NCBI GenBank assembly: GCA_002838815.1
Contig: LQGW01000052.1
Span: 62,001-126,000 of the forward strand
DNA length: 64,000 bases
Source: Clostridiaceae bacterium JG1575
GTDB lineage: Bacteria; Bacillota; Clostridia; Clostridiales; Clostridiaceae
Direction of reading: 5' to 3'
The notes under the pieces are model-generated. The model ran no database searches and was not told where the DNA came from. It was given only the letters and a program-made list of their open reading frames with translations. Made by a program: the position numbers and the translations under genes. Below, piece by piece: positions 17,743 to 26,700 of this stretch (positions are counted from its first letter, which is position 1; every line of letters starts with the position of its first letter).

Positions 17743-19035
17743 ATGGAACCTTTAGCTTCACGGCTGCGGCCGCTGTCCTTGGATCAGGTCTTGGGGCAGC
17801 GCCATCTTTTGGGACCGAACAAGGTATTATCCGGCATGATCCGCAACCATCAACTGATGAATCTGCTTTTTTATGGGCCACCGGGGACTGGGAAAACCAC
17901 TGTGGCCCGGCTTTTGGCCGATGTTTCCAACCGCCGCTTTGTGATGCTCAATGGCTCCACCGATTCCTTGAAGGACGTGCGGGAGGTGCTCAATGAAACC
18001 CAAACCATGATGGGGTTTCAGGGATTGGTGCTCTACATTGATGAGATTCATCTATTCAACAAGCGCAATCAGCAGATCCTTTTGGACTACATCGAGGACG
18101 GCCGCATTCTCTTAATCGGAGCCACCACGGAAAATCCGCATTTTGCCGTGTTCAAGGCTTTGGTTTCTCGCTGCGTGGTGGTGGAATTTCGAGCGCTTTC
18201 TCCACAAGAGCTAAAGGGCGCTTTGGATCGGGGCCTAAAGGCGCTCCAGGACGAATACCATCTAAAGGAACTTTCCATGGACGAAGGGCTGCGATCGGCC
18301 CTGGCCCACCAAGCGCAAGGCGACGCCCGACGAGCGCTGAATCTTTTGGAGGCGGTGTTTCTTAGTCGGGTGCGCAGCGGCGAATCGAGCCTTCTTTTGA
18401 CGGGACGGGAGGCGGAGGATGTCCTGGGACGCCCCATCGGAGCCTATGATTCGGACGGGGATGTGCACTTTGATCTGTTGAGCGCTTTTCATAAATCCGT
18501 TCGGGGATCGGATCCCGATGCCTCCGTGGTGTATCTGGCCCAGCTTTTAAAAGGCGGAGATCTTTTGGCCCTTTGTCGGCGACTTCTTTGTATCGCCTCA
18601 GAGGATGTGGGTCTTGCGTACCCCTTGGCAATTCCCATCGTCAAAGCCTGCGTGGATTCCGCGCTCCAGTTGGGCTTGCCCGAAGCGATGCTGCCCCTAG
18701 TCAATGCGGTGGTCCTCTTGGCTACGGCCCCCAAATCCTCCAGCGCTCCCGAGAGCTATTGGGCCGTGGAAAAGGCCCTCTCGGAAAAAGCCTTGGGAGA
18801 GATCCCGGCGGATCTTCGCGATGCCCATTACGAAGGCGCCAAGGAGTTGGGGCGGGGCCTTGGATATCGTTGGCCCCATGCCTTTCCCCGTCATTGGATC
18901 CCTCAGGAGTATATGCCCACGGGGCTTAAAGGTGAGGTGTTCTACCGGTTTGGAGACAACAAAATGGAGCAGGCGAGCAAGGCGTATTGGGAGGCCCTCA
19001 AAGCTGAGGTTTTGGGGAAAAACCAAGGAAAATAA
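17743..19035 (+). CDS. rarA: Replication-associated recombination protein A (RarA/MgsA)
   Basis: AAA+ ATPase acting at stalled replication forks; homologous to the clamp-loader and RuvB. 430 residues. Walker A GPPGTGKTT, Walker B LYIDEIHLFNKRNQQ, sensor GATTENPHF, arginine finger region ALVSRCVV, and the C-terminal tetramerisation domain with YWPHAFP-type ending (GYRWPHAFPRHWIPQEYMP). AAAGGAG precedes ATG 17743. Confidence 0.95.
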   Translation: MEPLASRLRPLSLDQVLGQRHLLGPNKVLSGMIRNHQLMNLLFYGPPGTGKTTVARLLADVSNRRFVMLNGSTDSLKDVREVLNETQTMMGFQGLVLYIDEIHLFNKRNQQILLDYIEDGRILLIGATTENPHFAVFKALVSRCVVVEFRALSPQELKGALDRGLKALQDEYHLKELSMDEGLRSALAHQAQGDARRALNLLEAVFLSRVRSGESSLLLTGREAEDVLGRPIGAYDSDGDVHFDLLSAFHKSVRGSDPDASVVYLAQLLKGGDLLALCRRLLCIASEDVGLAYPLAIPIVKACVDSALQLGLPEAMLPLVNAVVLLATAPKSSSAPESYWAVEKALSEKALGEIPADLRDAHYEGAKELGRGLGYRWPHAFPRHWIPQEYMPTGLKGEVFYRFGDNKMEQASKAYWEALKAEVLGKNQGK

Positions 19036-19047
19036 ATCCCTTGTAAA

Positions 19048-19077
19048 TTGACAGGAATAGTCGGATTATCCTATAAT
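19048..19077 (+). promoter_or_regulatory. iscR promoter with overlapping IscR-type operator
   Basis: TTGACA (19048-19053), 18-base spacer, TATAAT (19072-19077). The spacer contains TAGTCGG (19058-19064). With TTGAC at its left, the stretch 19048-19064 forms an imperfect dyad (TTGAC...GTCGG), placed where a repressor would block polymerase. Autoregulation by IscR is known in other bacteria. Confidence 0.65.
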
Positions 19078-19113
19078 TATCTTATTGAGATTCCGATGAA
19101 GGAGGGTTTTTTC

Positions 19114-19569
19114 TTGAAACTGTCAACCAAGGGCAAATATGGCGTCAAGGCGATGGTGGATTTGGCCATTCACCGGGGGGAGGTCCCGGTCTCCATTAAA
19201 AGCATCAGCCAACGGCAAAACATTTCAGAGTATTATCTGGAACAGCTCTTTGCCCCCCTTCGCCGGGCTGAGATGATCAAAAGCATCCGAGGAGCACAGG
19301 GGGGATACATCTTAAACCGCGATCCAAAAACCGTTACGGTTCTTGAGATCATGGACATATTGGAAGGACCCATTGAGATTTCAGAGTGCCTCGAGCATGA
19401 GACGTGCGGCAACATCGACTGCTGCGCCACCCGCACCGTCTGGCGAAAACTCAAGGATGCCATTGACGGAGTCATGGAATCCATTACGCTTCAGGACATC
19501 GTGGATGACTACCGAAGAAACAATGAGCTTCAAATCAAAAAAAGCAGCAAAGGGGAGTACGAGCAATGA
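19114..19569 (+). CDS. iscR: Rrf2-family Fe-S-sensing regulator IscR
   Basis: 151-residue winged-helix regulator. Begins with KLSTKGKYGVKAMVDLA as in IscR/CymR, recognition helix region NISEYYLEQLFAPLRRA, wing IRGAQGGYIL. The cluster-ligand cysteines are kept (ECLEHETCGNIDCC), which argues for IscR rather than the cluster-less CymR. TTG start at 19114 with AAGGAGGG upstream; the in-frame sequence before it covers the promoter. Overlaps iscS by ATGA. It probably represses its own operon and perhaps suf. Confidence 0.9.
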   Translation: MKLSTKGKYGVKAMVDLAIHRGEVPVSIKSISQRQNISEYYLEQLFAPLRRAEMIKSIRGAQGGYILNRDPKTVTVLEIMDILEGPIEISECLEHETCGNIDCCATRTVWRKLKDAIDGVMESITLQDIVDDYRRNNELQIKKSSKGEYEQ

Positions 19570-20789
19570 GGGATGAACAACGGATTATTTATATGGACAA
19601 TGCGGCTACGACCCGCGTGAAGAAAGAAGTCCTCGAGGCTATGATGCCTTGCTTTGAAGAATTCTATTTTAATCCCTCGTCCATTTACGGCCCCTCTCAG
19701 CACACCAAGGCTCTTTTGGATGTGGCCCGGGACCAGGTGGCCAAAGCGCTTGGCTGCGATCCTTCCGAGGTCTATTTTACGGCTGGTGGCTCTGAGGCCG
19801 ACAACTATGCCATTAAGGGCGTGGCGTTCCGCAATCGCGCCAAGGGCAATCACATCATCACCAGCGCCATCGAACATCACGCGGTGCTGCATACCTGCCA
19901 ATGGCTGGAAAAGCAAGGGTTTGAAGTGACCTATCTGCCCGTGGATGAAGAAGGTTTTGTCACAGCTCGGCAGGTGAAAGAAGCCATGACGGACCAGACG
20001 ATTCTGGTGTCCATCATGATGGCCAATAACGAAATCGGCACCATTGAGCCCATTGCTGAAATTGGGACGCTCTGCCGGGAACGCTCCGTCTATTTCCACA
20101 CCGACGCCGTTCAGGCGGTGGGCCAGATTCCCATCGACGTCCAGGCCCTGAAGGTGGACCTTTTATCCCTGTCGGGGCATAAGTTGCACGCGCCCAAGGG
20201 CGTGGGCGCCCTTTACGTGCGTAAGGGCGTTCGCTTGGACAACCTCATTCATGGAGGAGCCCAAGAGCGGGGCCGGCGTGCTGGCACGGAAAATGTCGCA
20301 GGGATTGTGGCGCTGGGCAAAGCCATTGAATTGGCGGACGCCCACTTGGCAGAACACGCTCAGCGTATGAGGGGGCTACGGGATCGACTCATTGAAGGCA
20401 TTCTTCAGATTCCCTACAGTCGCCTCAACGGACCGGCAGGGGATCGTCGGTTGCCCAACAACGTCAATGTGATTTTTGAGTTCATTGAAGGCGAAGGCAT
20501 CCTCTTGAATTTGGATTTTGAAGGCATCTGTGGCTCTTCGGGATCCGCCTGCACCTCGGGCTCCCTGGATCCCTCCCACGTGCTCTTGGCCATCGGCCTG
20601 CCCCATGAGTTGGCTCATGGCTCGCTGCGGCTGACCTTGGGTGAATTCAATACGCCTCAGGAGGTGGAGAAGGTGATTGAAGTCCTACCCGGCATCATCG
20701 AAAAATTACGCAGCTACTCTCCGCTTTGGCTGAATCATCTGAAGGAAGAGCAGACAAAAAAAGTTCAATCCAAAGAAGACACTTTATAG
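19566..20789 (+). CDS. iscS: Cysteine desulfurase IscS/NifS (group I)
   Basis: PLP enzyme supplying sulfur for Fe-S clusters and for tRNA thiolation by the downstream mnmA product. 407 residues. YMDNAATT at the start, GGSEADNYAIKG, SAIEHHAVL, MMANNEIGTIEP, HTDAVQAVGQIP, PLP lysine in LSLSGHKLHAPKG, and the catalytic-cysteine loop GSACTSGSLDPSHVL. It is intact, unlike sufS, so it could cover for SufS if that frameshift is real. Confidence 0.95.
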   Translation: MRDEQRIIYMDNAATTRVKKEVLEAMMPCFEEFYFNPSSIYGPSQHTKALLDVARDQVAKALGCDPSEVYFTAGGSEADNYAIKGVAFRNRAKGNHIITSAIEHHAVLHTCQWLEKQGFEVTYLPVDEEGFVTARQVKEAMTDQTILVSIMMANNEIGTIEPIAEIGTLCRERSVYFHTDAVQAVGQIPIDVQALKVDLLSLSGHKLHAPKGVGALYVRKGVRLDNLIHGGAQERGRRAGTENVAGIVALGKAIELADAHLAEHAQRMRGLRDRLIEGILQIPYSRLNGPAGDRRLPNNVNVIFEFIEGEGILLNLDFEGICGSSGSACTSGSLDPSHVLLAIGLPHELAHGSLRLTLGEFNTPQEVEKVIEVLPGIIEKLRSYSPLWLNHLKEEQTKKVQSKEDTL

Positions 20790-20801
20790 GAGGCTAGAAT
20801 C

Positions 20802-21257
20802 ATGATTTACAGTCCAAAGGTAATGGATCATTTTCGCAATCCGAGAAATGTAGGAGAAATGGAACACCCCGATGCCATCGGGGAAGTGGGCAACGCCAAA
20901 TGCGGCGATATAATGCGTATTTATTTAAAGGTTAAGGACAACGTCATTGAGGACGTGAAATTTATGACCTACGGGTGTGGCTCCGCCATCGCATCGTCCT
21001 CCATGGCCACCGAACTGATCAAAGGGAAAACGCTGGAGGATGCCTGGGAGCTCACCAATAAGGCCGTGGCGGAGGCACTGGAAGGGTTGCCTCCCATTAA
21101 AATGCACTGCTCGGTGCTCGCTGAAGATGCCATTCACGTGGCCATCAACAACTACCGCAAAGAGCATGGCCTGGAGCCTTGGGATTATCATGAGTCCGAT
21201 CACGATCACGATCACGGCGATCCTCATGAGGATTCTGCGAAGGACGAGGAGATTTAA
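20802..21257 (+). CDS. iscU: Fe-S cluster scaffold IscU with acidic/histidine tail
   Basis: 151 residues. The three cluster cysteines are visible ([34 protein letters not shown]) with the aspartate after the first. It starts [16 protein letters not shown] like NifU/IscU N-domains. The last about 25 residues are an unusual tail of alternating Asp and His ([14 protein letters not shown]), a possible metal-binding extension not needed for the fold. AGGAGG precedes ATG 20802. Confidence 0.93.
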   Translation: MIYSPKVMDHFRNPRNVGEMEHPDAIGEVGNAKCGDIMRIYLKVKDNVIEDVKFMTYGCGSAIASSSMATELIKGKTLEDAWELTNKAVAEALEGLPPIKMHCSVLAEDAIHVAINNYRKEHGLEPWDYHESDHDHDHGDPHEDSAKDEEI

Positions 21258-21400
21258 ATGGCCCCATCGGCGTCCGGCGCCCCCAAAAGGGGAGCCGGTT
21301 TTGCCGTATTTTAGGACTTTTGTACAACCAAAAGAGAACGCTTCGGCGGACGAAGGCGCGCCCTCCCTCCGTTTGCAAAGTCAATAAAAAGGAGATGGAG

Positions 21401-22570
21401 ATGGAAGAATACAAGAAAGCAGCAACGTCTGCCCCGAAAAAGGCCATGGTCGCTGAAGCCCTATTGAACGAGGGTGGTTTTGCGCCAAAGCAAGCCCGTC
21501 CCCGCGTCGTTTTGGGGATGTCTGGCGGCGTGGATTCCTCCGTGGCGGCCTATCTTTTAAAAGAGCAGGGCTATGAAGTCATCGGCGTGACCATGCAGAT
21601 TTGGCAAGAGGATGAGGAGTACACCGACCGAGAAGGGGGCTGCTGCTCTTTATCCAGCGTCAATGACGCTCGGCGGGTGGCCGACCGGTTGGGGATTCCC
21701 TTTTATGTGCTGAATTTTCGCCAGAGCTTTCGAGAGAAGGTCATCGACTATTTTGTGGACGACTATCTTTCGGGAGAGACCCCCAACCCTTGCGTGGCCT
21801 GCAACCGCTATCTGAAATTCGATGAGCTTTTTCTGCGGGCCAAGGGCTTGGGGGCGGATTATGTGGCCACGGGTCATTACGCCAGGATCTATCAAGAAGA
21901 CGGCCGTTATGTCTTGGAGCGGGCTAAGGACGATCATAAGGATCAGACCTATGCGCTCTATCATCTGACCCAGGAGCAACTGGCCCACACCCTGATGCCC
22001 TGCGGTGAATACCGCAAGGAAGACATCCGCGCCATTGCAAAAAAACTTGGACTTTTGGTGGCGTCGAAAAAGGATTCCCAGGACATCTGCTTTGTTCCCG
22101 ACAAGGACCACGGCTCTTTTGTGTATTCCATGGTGCCTCAAAAAAAGAATCCCGGGGCCTTTGTCGACACCAAGGGTCGGGTATTGGGCGAGCATAAAGG
22201 CATCGCCTATTACACCGTGGGTCAGCGCAAAGGGCTGGGGATTGCCCTTGGGCATCCCGTCTTCGTGTTGCGCATTGATGCCTCGCGCAATGAAGTGGTG
22301 TTGGGATCCGATGCGGACCTTTATCATCATTCGCTGATCTGCGACGACGTCAACCTCATCATGCAGGAGGCGTTAAACGAGCCTCGGACCCTTACGGCAA
22401 AAATTCGCTATGCCGCAGTTCCGGCTCCTTGCCGTTTATCGCCCTTAGGGGACGGCCGTTGGCGGGCGGATTTTGAGGATGCTCAGCGGGCCATGACCAA
22501 GGGCCAAAGTGTCGTTTTCTACGATGGGGATCGGGTCTTTGGCGGCGGCACCATTCGGGAGATTGAATAG
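21401..22570 (+). CDS. mnmA: tRNA-specific 2-thiouridylase MnmA
   Basis: Thiolates U34 of tRNAs for Lys, Glu and Gln using persulfide from IscS. 389 residues. PP-loop [12 protein letters not shown] near residue 40, catalytic cysteines in [12 protein letters not shown] and [10 protein letters not shown], and ATGHYAR. I chose ATG 21401 because AAAGGAG is six bases upstream; the ATG at 21395 is too close to it. The start leaves an N-terminal extension of about 33 residues (Lys/Ala/Glu-rich) before the usual domain. Last gene of the isc operon. Confidence 0.94.
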   Translation: MEEYKKAATSAPKKAMVAEALLNEGGFAPKQARPRVVLGMSGGVDSSVAAYLLKEQGYEVIGVTMQIWQEDEEYTDREGGCCSLSSVNDARRVADRLGIPFYVLNFRQSFREKVIDYFVDDYLSGETPNPCVACNRYLKFDELFLRAKGLGADYVATGHYARIYQEDGRYVLERAKDDHKDQTYALYHLTQEQLAHTLMPCGEYRKEDIRAIAKKLGLLVASKKDSQDICFVPDKDHGSFVYSMVPQKKNPGAFVDTKGRVLGEHKGIAYYTVGQRKGLGIALGHPVFVLRIDASRNEVVLGSDADLYHHSLICDDVNLIMQEALNEPRTLTAKIRYAAVPAPCRLSPLGDGRWRADFEDAQRAMTKGQSVVFYDGDRVFGGGTIREIE

Positions 22571-22588
22571 CGCCCTGGCGAAAAACAA

Positions 22589-22617
22589 TTGACAAGAAAA
22601 ATCCCCCTTTCTATAAT
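22589..22617 (+). promoter_or_regulatory. Promoter of the T-box-alaS unit
   Basis: Consensus TTGACA (22589-22594), 17-base spacer, consensus TATAAT (22612-22617). Confidence 0.85.
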
Positions 22618-22621
22618 GAAT

Positions 22622-22840
22622 CGTAAAGTAAATACGAGATGCTGACGAAAGATAAGTAGGTCATGGTGCCTCATCCCCAGAGAGAAACCGCAGGTGGAAG
22701 GTTTTGGTGAAGCCATGGATTGAAGCTGCTTTTTGAGTCTCACGCAATGAGTGACGGTCCTTGGGCCGTAACTAGGGTGGTACCGCGGAACAAGACTTTG
22801 TCCTTTCGTCCCTAATTCAGGGGACAAAAGGACTTTTTTA
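22622..22840 (+). promoter_or_regulatory. T-box riboswitch leader (tRNA-Ala sensing) of alaS
   Basis: The leader contains the invariant T-box AGGGTGGTACCGCGG (22774-22788), whose TGG bulge pairs with the uncharged tRNA acceptor end, and AGAGAG-type stem I sequence (22679-22685). A GCT Ala codon, repeated in tandem at 22725-22730, is a reasonable specifier. The leader ends in a terminator: TTGTCCTTTCGTCCCT (22798-22813) pairs with GGGGACAAAAGGACTT, then a T run. Uncharged tRNA-Ala would stabilise the antiterminator and let alaS be transcribed. Confidence 0.93.
22798..22840 (+). terminator. Regulated terminator of the alaS T-box
   Basis: Long stem with loop AATTCA and a seven-base T run, mutually exclusive with the antiterminator that uses the T-box sequence. 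Confidence 0.85.
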
Positions 22841-22857
22841 ATGTGGAGGTTTGGACG

Positions 22858-25473
22858 ATGAATCAACCCATGACGATGAACGAATTACGACAAAGCTTTT
22901 TGGACTTTTTTTCGAAAAAAGATCACTTGGTAATGGAGAGCTTTCCTTTGGTTCCCAAAAACGACAAATCCTTATTGTTGGTCAGTGCGGGGATGGCGCC
23001 CTTGAAACCGTATTTCACGGGGCAGCTGACGCCGCCTTCGCCCCGGGTAGCCACCTGCCAAAAGTGCATCCGCACCGTGGATATTGAAAACGTCGGGAAA
23101 ACCAGCCGTCATTTGACCTTCTTTGAGATGTTGGGGAATTTCTCCTTCGGCAATTACTTCAAAAAAGAAATCATCCCCTGGGCTTGGGAATACATGACCC
23201 AGGTGCTGAAGCTCCCCAAGGACCAGCTCTACGCCACCGTTTATGAGGACGATGATGAGGCGTTTGAAATCTGGGCTACGGAAACGGACATTGGGGAGGA
23301 TCGCATCTTCCGTTTGGGCAAAGCCGATAACTTTTGGGAAATCGGCGTCGGTCCCTGCGGCCCCTGCTCGGAGATCCACTACGACTACGGCCATGCAGGG
23401 CCTCTCACAACGCGGGAAGAATTTGAAGAGGCCTCGGAGAAGGACCTGACGGTGGAGGTGTGGAACCTTGTGTTCACCCAATTCAATCGAGACGAAGAGG
23501 GGATCTATCATCCCTTGCCCAACCCCAACATTGATACGGGCATGGGGCTTGAGCGCCTGGCGACCATCCTCCAAGGGGTAAAAAACGTCTTTGAGATTGA
23601 CACCATTCGAAAGATCCTGCAACAGGTAGAGGACGTTTTGGGGGTGACATACGGCAAGGAGCCTTTGGCGGACGTATCCTTACGCATCATCACCGACCAT
23701 GTAAAATCCGCCGCCATGCTGATCAGCGACGGCGTCTTGCCCAGCAATGAGGGGCGGGGCTACATCCTTCGTCGCCTGCTGCGCCGTGCGGCACGTCATG
23801 GGCGGGTGCTCGGGCAGCGCGAACCGTTCTTGGCGTCGATTTTGCCCACCGTCTGTCAAGAGTACGGCGTCGCCTACCCGCTGCTTTTGGAAAACCAGGA
23901 GTACCTGATGAAGATCGTGGCTCTTGAGGAAGAGAAGTTCAATGCGACCTTAGACGGCGGCATGAGCGTTCTTCAGGGAATGCTCGAGGAAACCAAGGGG
24001 TCGGTTTTCTCCGGGGAATTTGCCTTCAAGCTCTACGATACCTATGGATTTCCGTTGGAATTGACGAAGGAGCTCATCGAGGAGAAAGGACTTTCTTTGG
24101 ATGAGGCTGAATTTACGCAACGCATGAACGAGCAAAAAAAGCGAGCCCGTGCGGCCCGGGGCGAATCCAATTACCTGGGACAAGAAGCACACATCATCAA
24201 TACCTTGAAGACAGGTCACCCCTACGAATTTACGGGGTACGATTTGGGACAGGATCAAGGAGAGCTCCTTCTTTTAGCCAATGAAGAGGGTCCGGTAGAG
24301 CAGCTTGAAGAGGGCGCTTTGGGGTATGCCATTCTTTCTCGGGCTCCTTTTTATGCCGAAATGGGTGGCCAAGTCGGGGATGTGGGAGAAATCCACGGAG
24401 CGCATTTTTGCTTAAAGGTCTTGGATACTCGGAAAAACACTTTGGGAGAGGTGGTGAACCGCATTGAGGTGGTGCAAGGCACCGCCGTTCCGGGGCCGGT
24501 GGAAAGTTCCCTTGTGGCAGAGCGGCGCCTTTCCATAGCCAGAAACCATACCGCCACCCATCTTTTGCACCGGGCCTTGAAGAAGGTCCTTGGGGACCAC
24601 GTGCAGCAGGCGGGCTCCTTGGTCGAGGCAGACAAGCTGCGCTTTGACTTCAATCATTTTTCGCCCCTCACCGTGGAAGAGCTGCAGGCCGTGGAGGATG
24701 AAGTCAATGGACAGATTCTGGCCGCCCAGCCCGTCACGACCAAAGTCATGAGCCTCGAAGAGGCCAAAGCCTGTGGCGCCATGGCGCTCTTTGAGGCCAA
24801 ATACGGCGAAAATGTGCGGGTGGTTTGCGCCGGAGAAGAGTCCGTGGAGCTTTGTGGGGGCACCCACGTTAAGAATACCGGGGAAATCGGGTCCTTCCTC
24901 ATTGTATCGGAAACCGGTATTGCCGCAGGAATCCGACGCATCGAAGCGCTGACGGGTCGGCAAAGCCTTCTCCAGTGCCGTAGAGAAAAACAATGGCTCG
25001 AGGAAGCGGCACAACTTTTGAAGACCGCCCCTAAGGAACTCACGCGGCGCATTCGTCAGATGCAAAGCGATCTCAAGGAAGGAGAAAAGGAACGGGCGGC
25101 CCTTCGATCGGCGCACGCTCAGGATGAAGTTTCCGATCTCATGGCCCGCATGGAAACCGTGCATGACGTGCCCGTGGTGCGCGGTGTTTTGGCGGGTAAG
25201 AGCCCGCAGGAGCTTCGAGACCTCACCGAAAAGGTCTTGGATCGCCTAGACCACGGCGTCTGCCTTTTAGCATCGCGTCTGCCCGATAAAGTTGCCTTTT
25301 GCATCATGGTTTCCAAGGATTTGGCGGGCACGGTGCATGCGGGAAAACTCATCGGACAAGTGGCTAAGGTCGCAGGTGGCGGCGGGGGCGGTCGGCCGGA
25401 TATGGCTCAGGCCGGAGGAAAAAACCCGGAGAAAGCGCAAGAAGCCGTGGATCTTTTGCCCACGCTGTTGTAA
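22858..25473 (+). CDS. alaS: Alanyl-tRNA synthetase
   Basis: 871 residues, normal length. Class II catalytic core (MNELRQSFLDFF, ATCQKCIRTVDIENVG, FFEMLGNFSFG), editing-domain metal motifs HTATHLLH (about residue 563) and CGGTHVKNTGEIG (about 665), and the C-Ala domain with the glycine stretch GGGGGGRPDMAQAGG. ATG 22858 has GGAGGT seven bases upstream; a GTG at 22843 overlaps the ribosome site and is less likely. Controlled by the T-box leader before it. Confidence 0.97.
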   Translation: MNQPMTMNELRQSFLDFFSKKDHLVMESFPLVPKNDKSLLLVSAGMAPLKPYFTGQLTPPSPRVATCQKCIRTVDIENVGKTSRHLTFFEMLGNFSFGNYFKKEIIPWAWEYMTQVLKLPKDQLYATVYEDDDEAFEIWATETDIGEDRIFRLGKADNFWEIGVGPCGPCSEIHYDYGHAGPLTTREEFEEASEKDLTVEVWNLVFTQFNRDEEGIYHPLPNPNIDTGMGLERLATILQGVKNVFEIDTIRKILQQVEDVLGVTYGKEPLADVSLRIITDHVKSAAMLISDGVLPSNEGRGYILRRLLRRAARHGRVLGQREPFLASILPTVCQEYGVAYPLLLENQEYLMKIVALEEEKFNATLDGGMSVLQGMLEETKGSVFSGEFAFKLYDTYGFPLELTKELIEEKGLSLDEAEFTQRMNEQKKRARAARGESNYLGQEAHIINTLKTGHPYEFTGYDLGQDQGELLLLANEEGPVEQLEEGALGYAILSRAPFYAEMGGQVGDVGEIHGAHFCLKVLDTRKNTLGEVVNRIEVVQGTAVPGPVESSLVAERRLSIARNHTATHLLHRALKKVLGDHVQQAGSLVEADKLRFDFNHFSPLTVEELQAVEDEVNGQILAAQPVTTKVMSLEEAKACGAMALFEAKYGENVRVVCAGEESVELCGGTHVKNTGEIGSFLIVSETGIAAGIRRIEALTGRQSLLQCRREKQWLEEAAQLLKTAPKELTRRIRQMQSDLKEGEKERAALRSAHAQDEVSDLMARMETVHDVPVVRGVLAGKSPQELRDLTEKVLDRLDHGVCLLASRLPDKVAFCIMVSKDLAGTVHAGKLIGQVAKVAGGGGGGRPDMAQAGGKNPEKAQEAVDLLPTLL

Positions 25474-25508
25474 GAGAACGGGGCGCCTTGCCCCCCTTAT
25501 CCTTACTC

Positions 25509-25537
25509 TTGAAACTATCGCTTAAGGAGCGTATAAT
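25509..25537 (+). promoter_or_regulatory. ireB promoter
   Basis: TTGAAA (25509-25514), 17-base spacer, TATAAT (25532-25537), 36 bases upstream of the ireB ATG. Confidence 0.75.
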
Positions 25538-25572
25538 AGAATGGAAGATCCATCCAAGGAGGGCGAATCATC

Positions 25573-25845
25573 ATGTTGACTGATAAGAATCATACGGATG
25601 CCACAGTGACCATGGAGTTTGGAATTCCAAAGGAAGAGTCAACCCAGGTGAAAGAAGTCCTGGATGATGTTTATAAATCCTTAAGCGAGAAAGGGTACAA
25701 TCCCATCAATCAAATTGTCGGGTATTTTATTTCCGGCGATCCGACCTACATTACGAACTATAATGGGGCGAGGACGAAGATCCGGAAACTGCATCGGGAT
25801 GAAATCCTGGAAGTCATTCTCCAACATTACTTGGATATCAAGTAG
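25573..25845 (+). CDS. ireB: IreB family regulatory phosphoprotein (DUF965)
   Basis: 90 residues, nearly the whole DUF965/IreB domain: the N-terminal Thr-rich stretch (DATVTMEFG), GYNPINQIVGYFISGDPTYI and the basic IRKLHRDEILE helix. In Enterococcus IreB is phosphorylated on N-terminal threonines by the IreK Ser/Thr kinase and affects cephalosporin tolerance; TDAT is the matching region here. Own promoter upstream and terminator downstream, so it is expressed alone. AAGGAGGG precedes the ATG. Confidence 0.92.
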   Translation: MLTDKNHTDATVTMEFGIPKEESTQVKEVLDDVYKSLSEKGYNPINQIVGYFISGDPTYITNYNGARTKIRKLHRDEILEVILQHYLDIK

Positions 25846-25847
25846 TC

Positions 25848-25884
25848 TTTAAGGGTGCCACACAATTGGGGCACCCTTAAATTT
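25848..25884 (+). terminator. Terminator after ireB
   Basis: TTTAAGGGTGCC (25848-25859) pairs perfectly with GGCACCCTTAAA (25870-25881) over a 10-base loop, followed by a short T stretch. Confidence 0.75.
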
Positions 25885-25954
25885 GATTCAAACGAAGAGT
25901 CGGGCCCCGATTGTTAGACAGCGGATGTCTTTGGATCCGCAAAGGAGGACCATG

Positions 25955-26437
25955 ATGCGAGTCCTATGTTTGGATGTAGGCGACCGGCGCATTGGGGTGG
26001 CCGTGTCGGATCCTACGGGATTTTTGGCCACAGGCCTTGGAACGATCACGAGAGGTCGCGGACCCCAAGAAAAGGAAGAAGCCGTCGGTGAAGTTCTCTC
26101 GTATAGTAAGCAAGTGGGGGCGGACTTTATTGTGGCCGGATACCCCAAAAATATGGATGGAACCTTGGGCTTTCAAGCGCAAAAGGTGGAGGATTTTCTC
26201 CAAGAACTGCAAAAGCAATGCCCTTTGGATATTGTGCGATGGGATGAGCGGCTCACAACGGTGAGTGCCCATCAGACCATGGCCAAAAAGAAAACGAAAA
26301 TTAAGAAACGTAAAGAAGAAGTCGACAAGATCGCTGCTTGCTTTATATTGCAAAGCTATCTTGATTCTGCAGCATTTAAACAGCGAAAAGAAAGGTCCCC
26401 CAACGATGCGGACCACATCACAAAGAGCGAGGTGTAA
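25955..26437 (+). CDS. ruvX: Holliday junction resolvase-like / pre-16S rRNA nuclease RuvX (YqgF)
   Basis: 160 residues of the YqgF family, an RNase H-fold nuclease thought to process the 16S rRNA 5' end. Acidic residues of the active site are in LCLDVGDRRIGVAVSD, WDERLTTV and DKIAACFILQSYLD. Of two neighbouring ATGs (25952 and 25955) the second is better spaced from AAAGGAGG. Two bases separate it from the DUF1292 gene. Confidence 0.92.
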   Translation: MRVLCLDVGDRRIGVAVSDPTGFLATGLGTITRGRGPQEKEEAVGEVLSYSKQVGADFIVAGYPKNMDGTLGFQAQKVEDFLQELQKQCPLDIVRWDERLTTVSAHQTMAKKKTKIKKRKEEVDKIAACFILQSYLDSAAFKQRKERSPNDADHITKSEV

Positions 26438-26439
26438 CA

Positions 26440-26700
26440 ATGGAACATACCGTGGATCTGATCGTCCTCACCGGGGAGGATAATGAGGAATTTGAAGTAG
26501 AGGTCATCGATCGAGTCGAAGTCGGCGATAACGAGTATTTCATTGTCCGGCCGGTGGAAGAAGAAGACGTCTACACCGCCTTGCGCGTCGAGATGGATGA
26601 AAACGGAGAGGAAGCCTTCAGCACCGTGGATGACGATGAAGAAATCGCCGCGGTGGAGGAAGCCTACAGTTTATCCCTACTCGATGAGGATGATGCCTGA
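26440..26700 (+). CDS. DUF1292 / UPF0473 family protein (YrzB-like)
   Basis: 86 residues, very acidic (many Glu and Asp). Homologues sit with ruvX and IreB throughout Firmicutes but their function is unknown. The core DLIVLTGEDNEEFEVEVIDRVE matches the family. Its stop overlaps the fur start (TGATG), so the two are translationally coupled. Confidence 0.88.
   Translation: MEHTVDLIVLTGEDNEEFEVEVIDRVEVGDNEYFIVRPVEEEDVYTALRVEMDENGEEAFSTVDDDEEIAAVEEAYSLSLLDEDDA

Noticed and set aside
21650-22330. 226-codon open frame antisense to mnmA
   Set aside because: mnmA is a strongly supported gene on the other strand; the antisense frame has no domain.
25480-25496. GGGGC/GCCCC hairpin after alaS as a terminator
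   Set aside because: Stem of five pairs and no T run; too weak to call.
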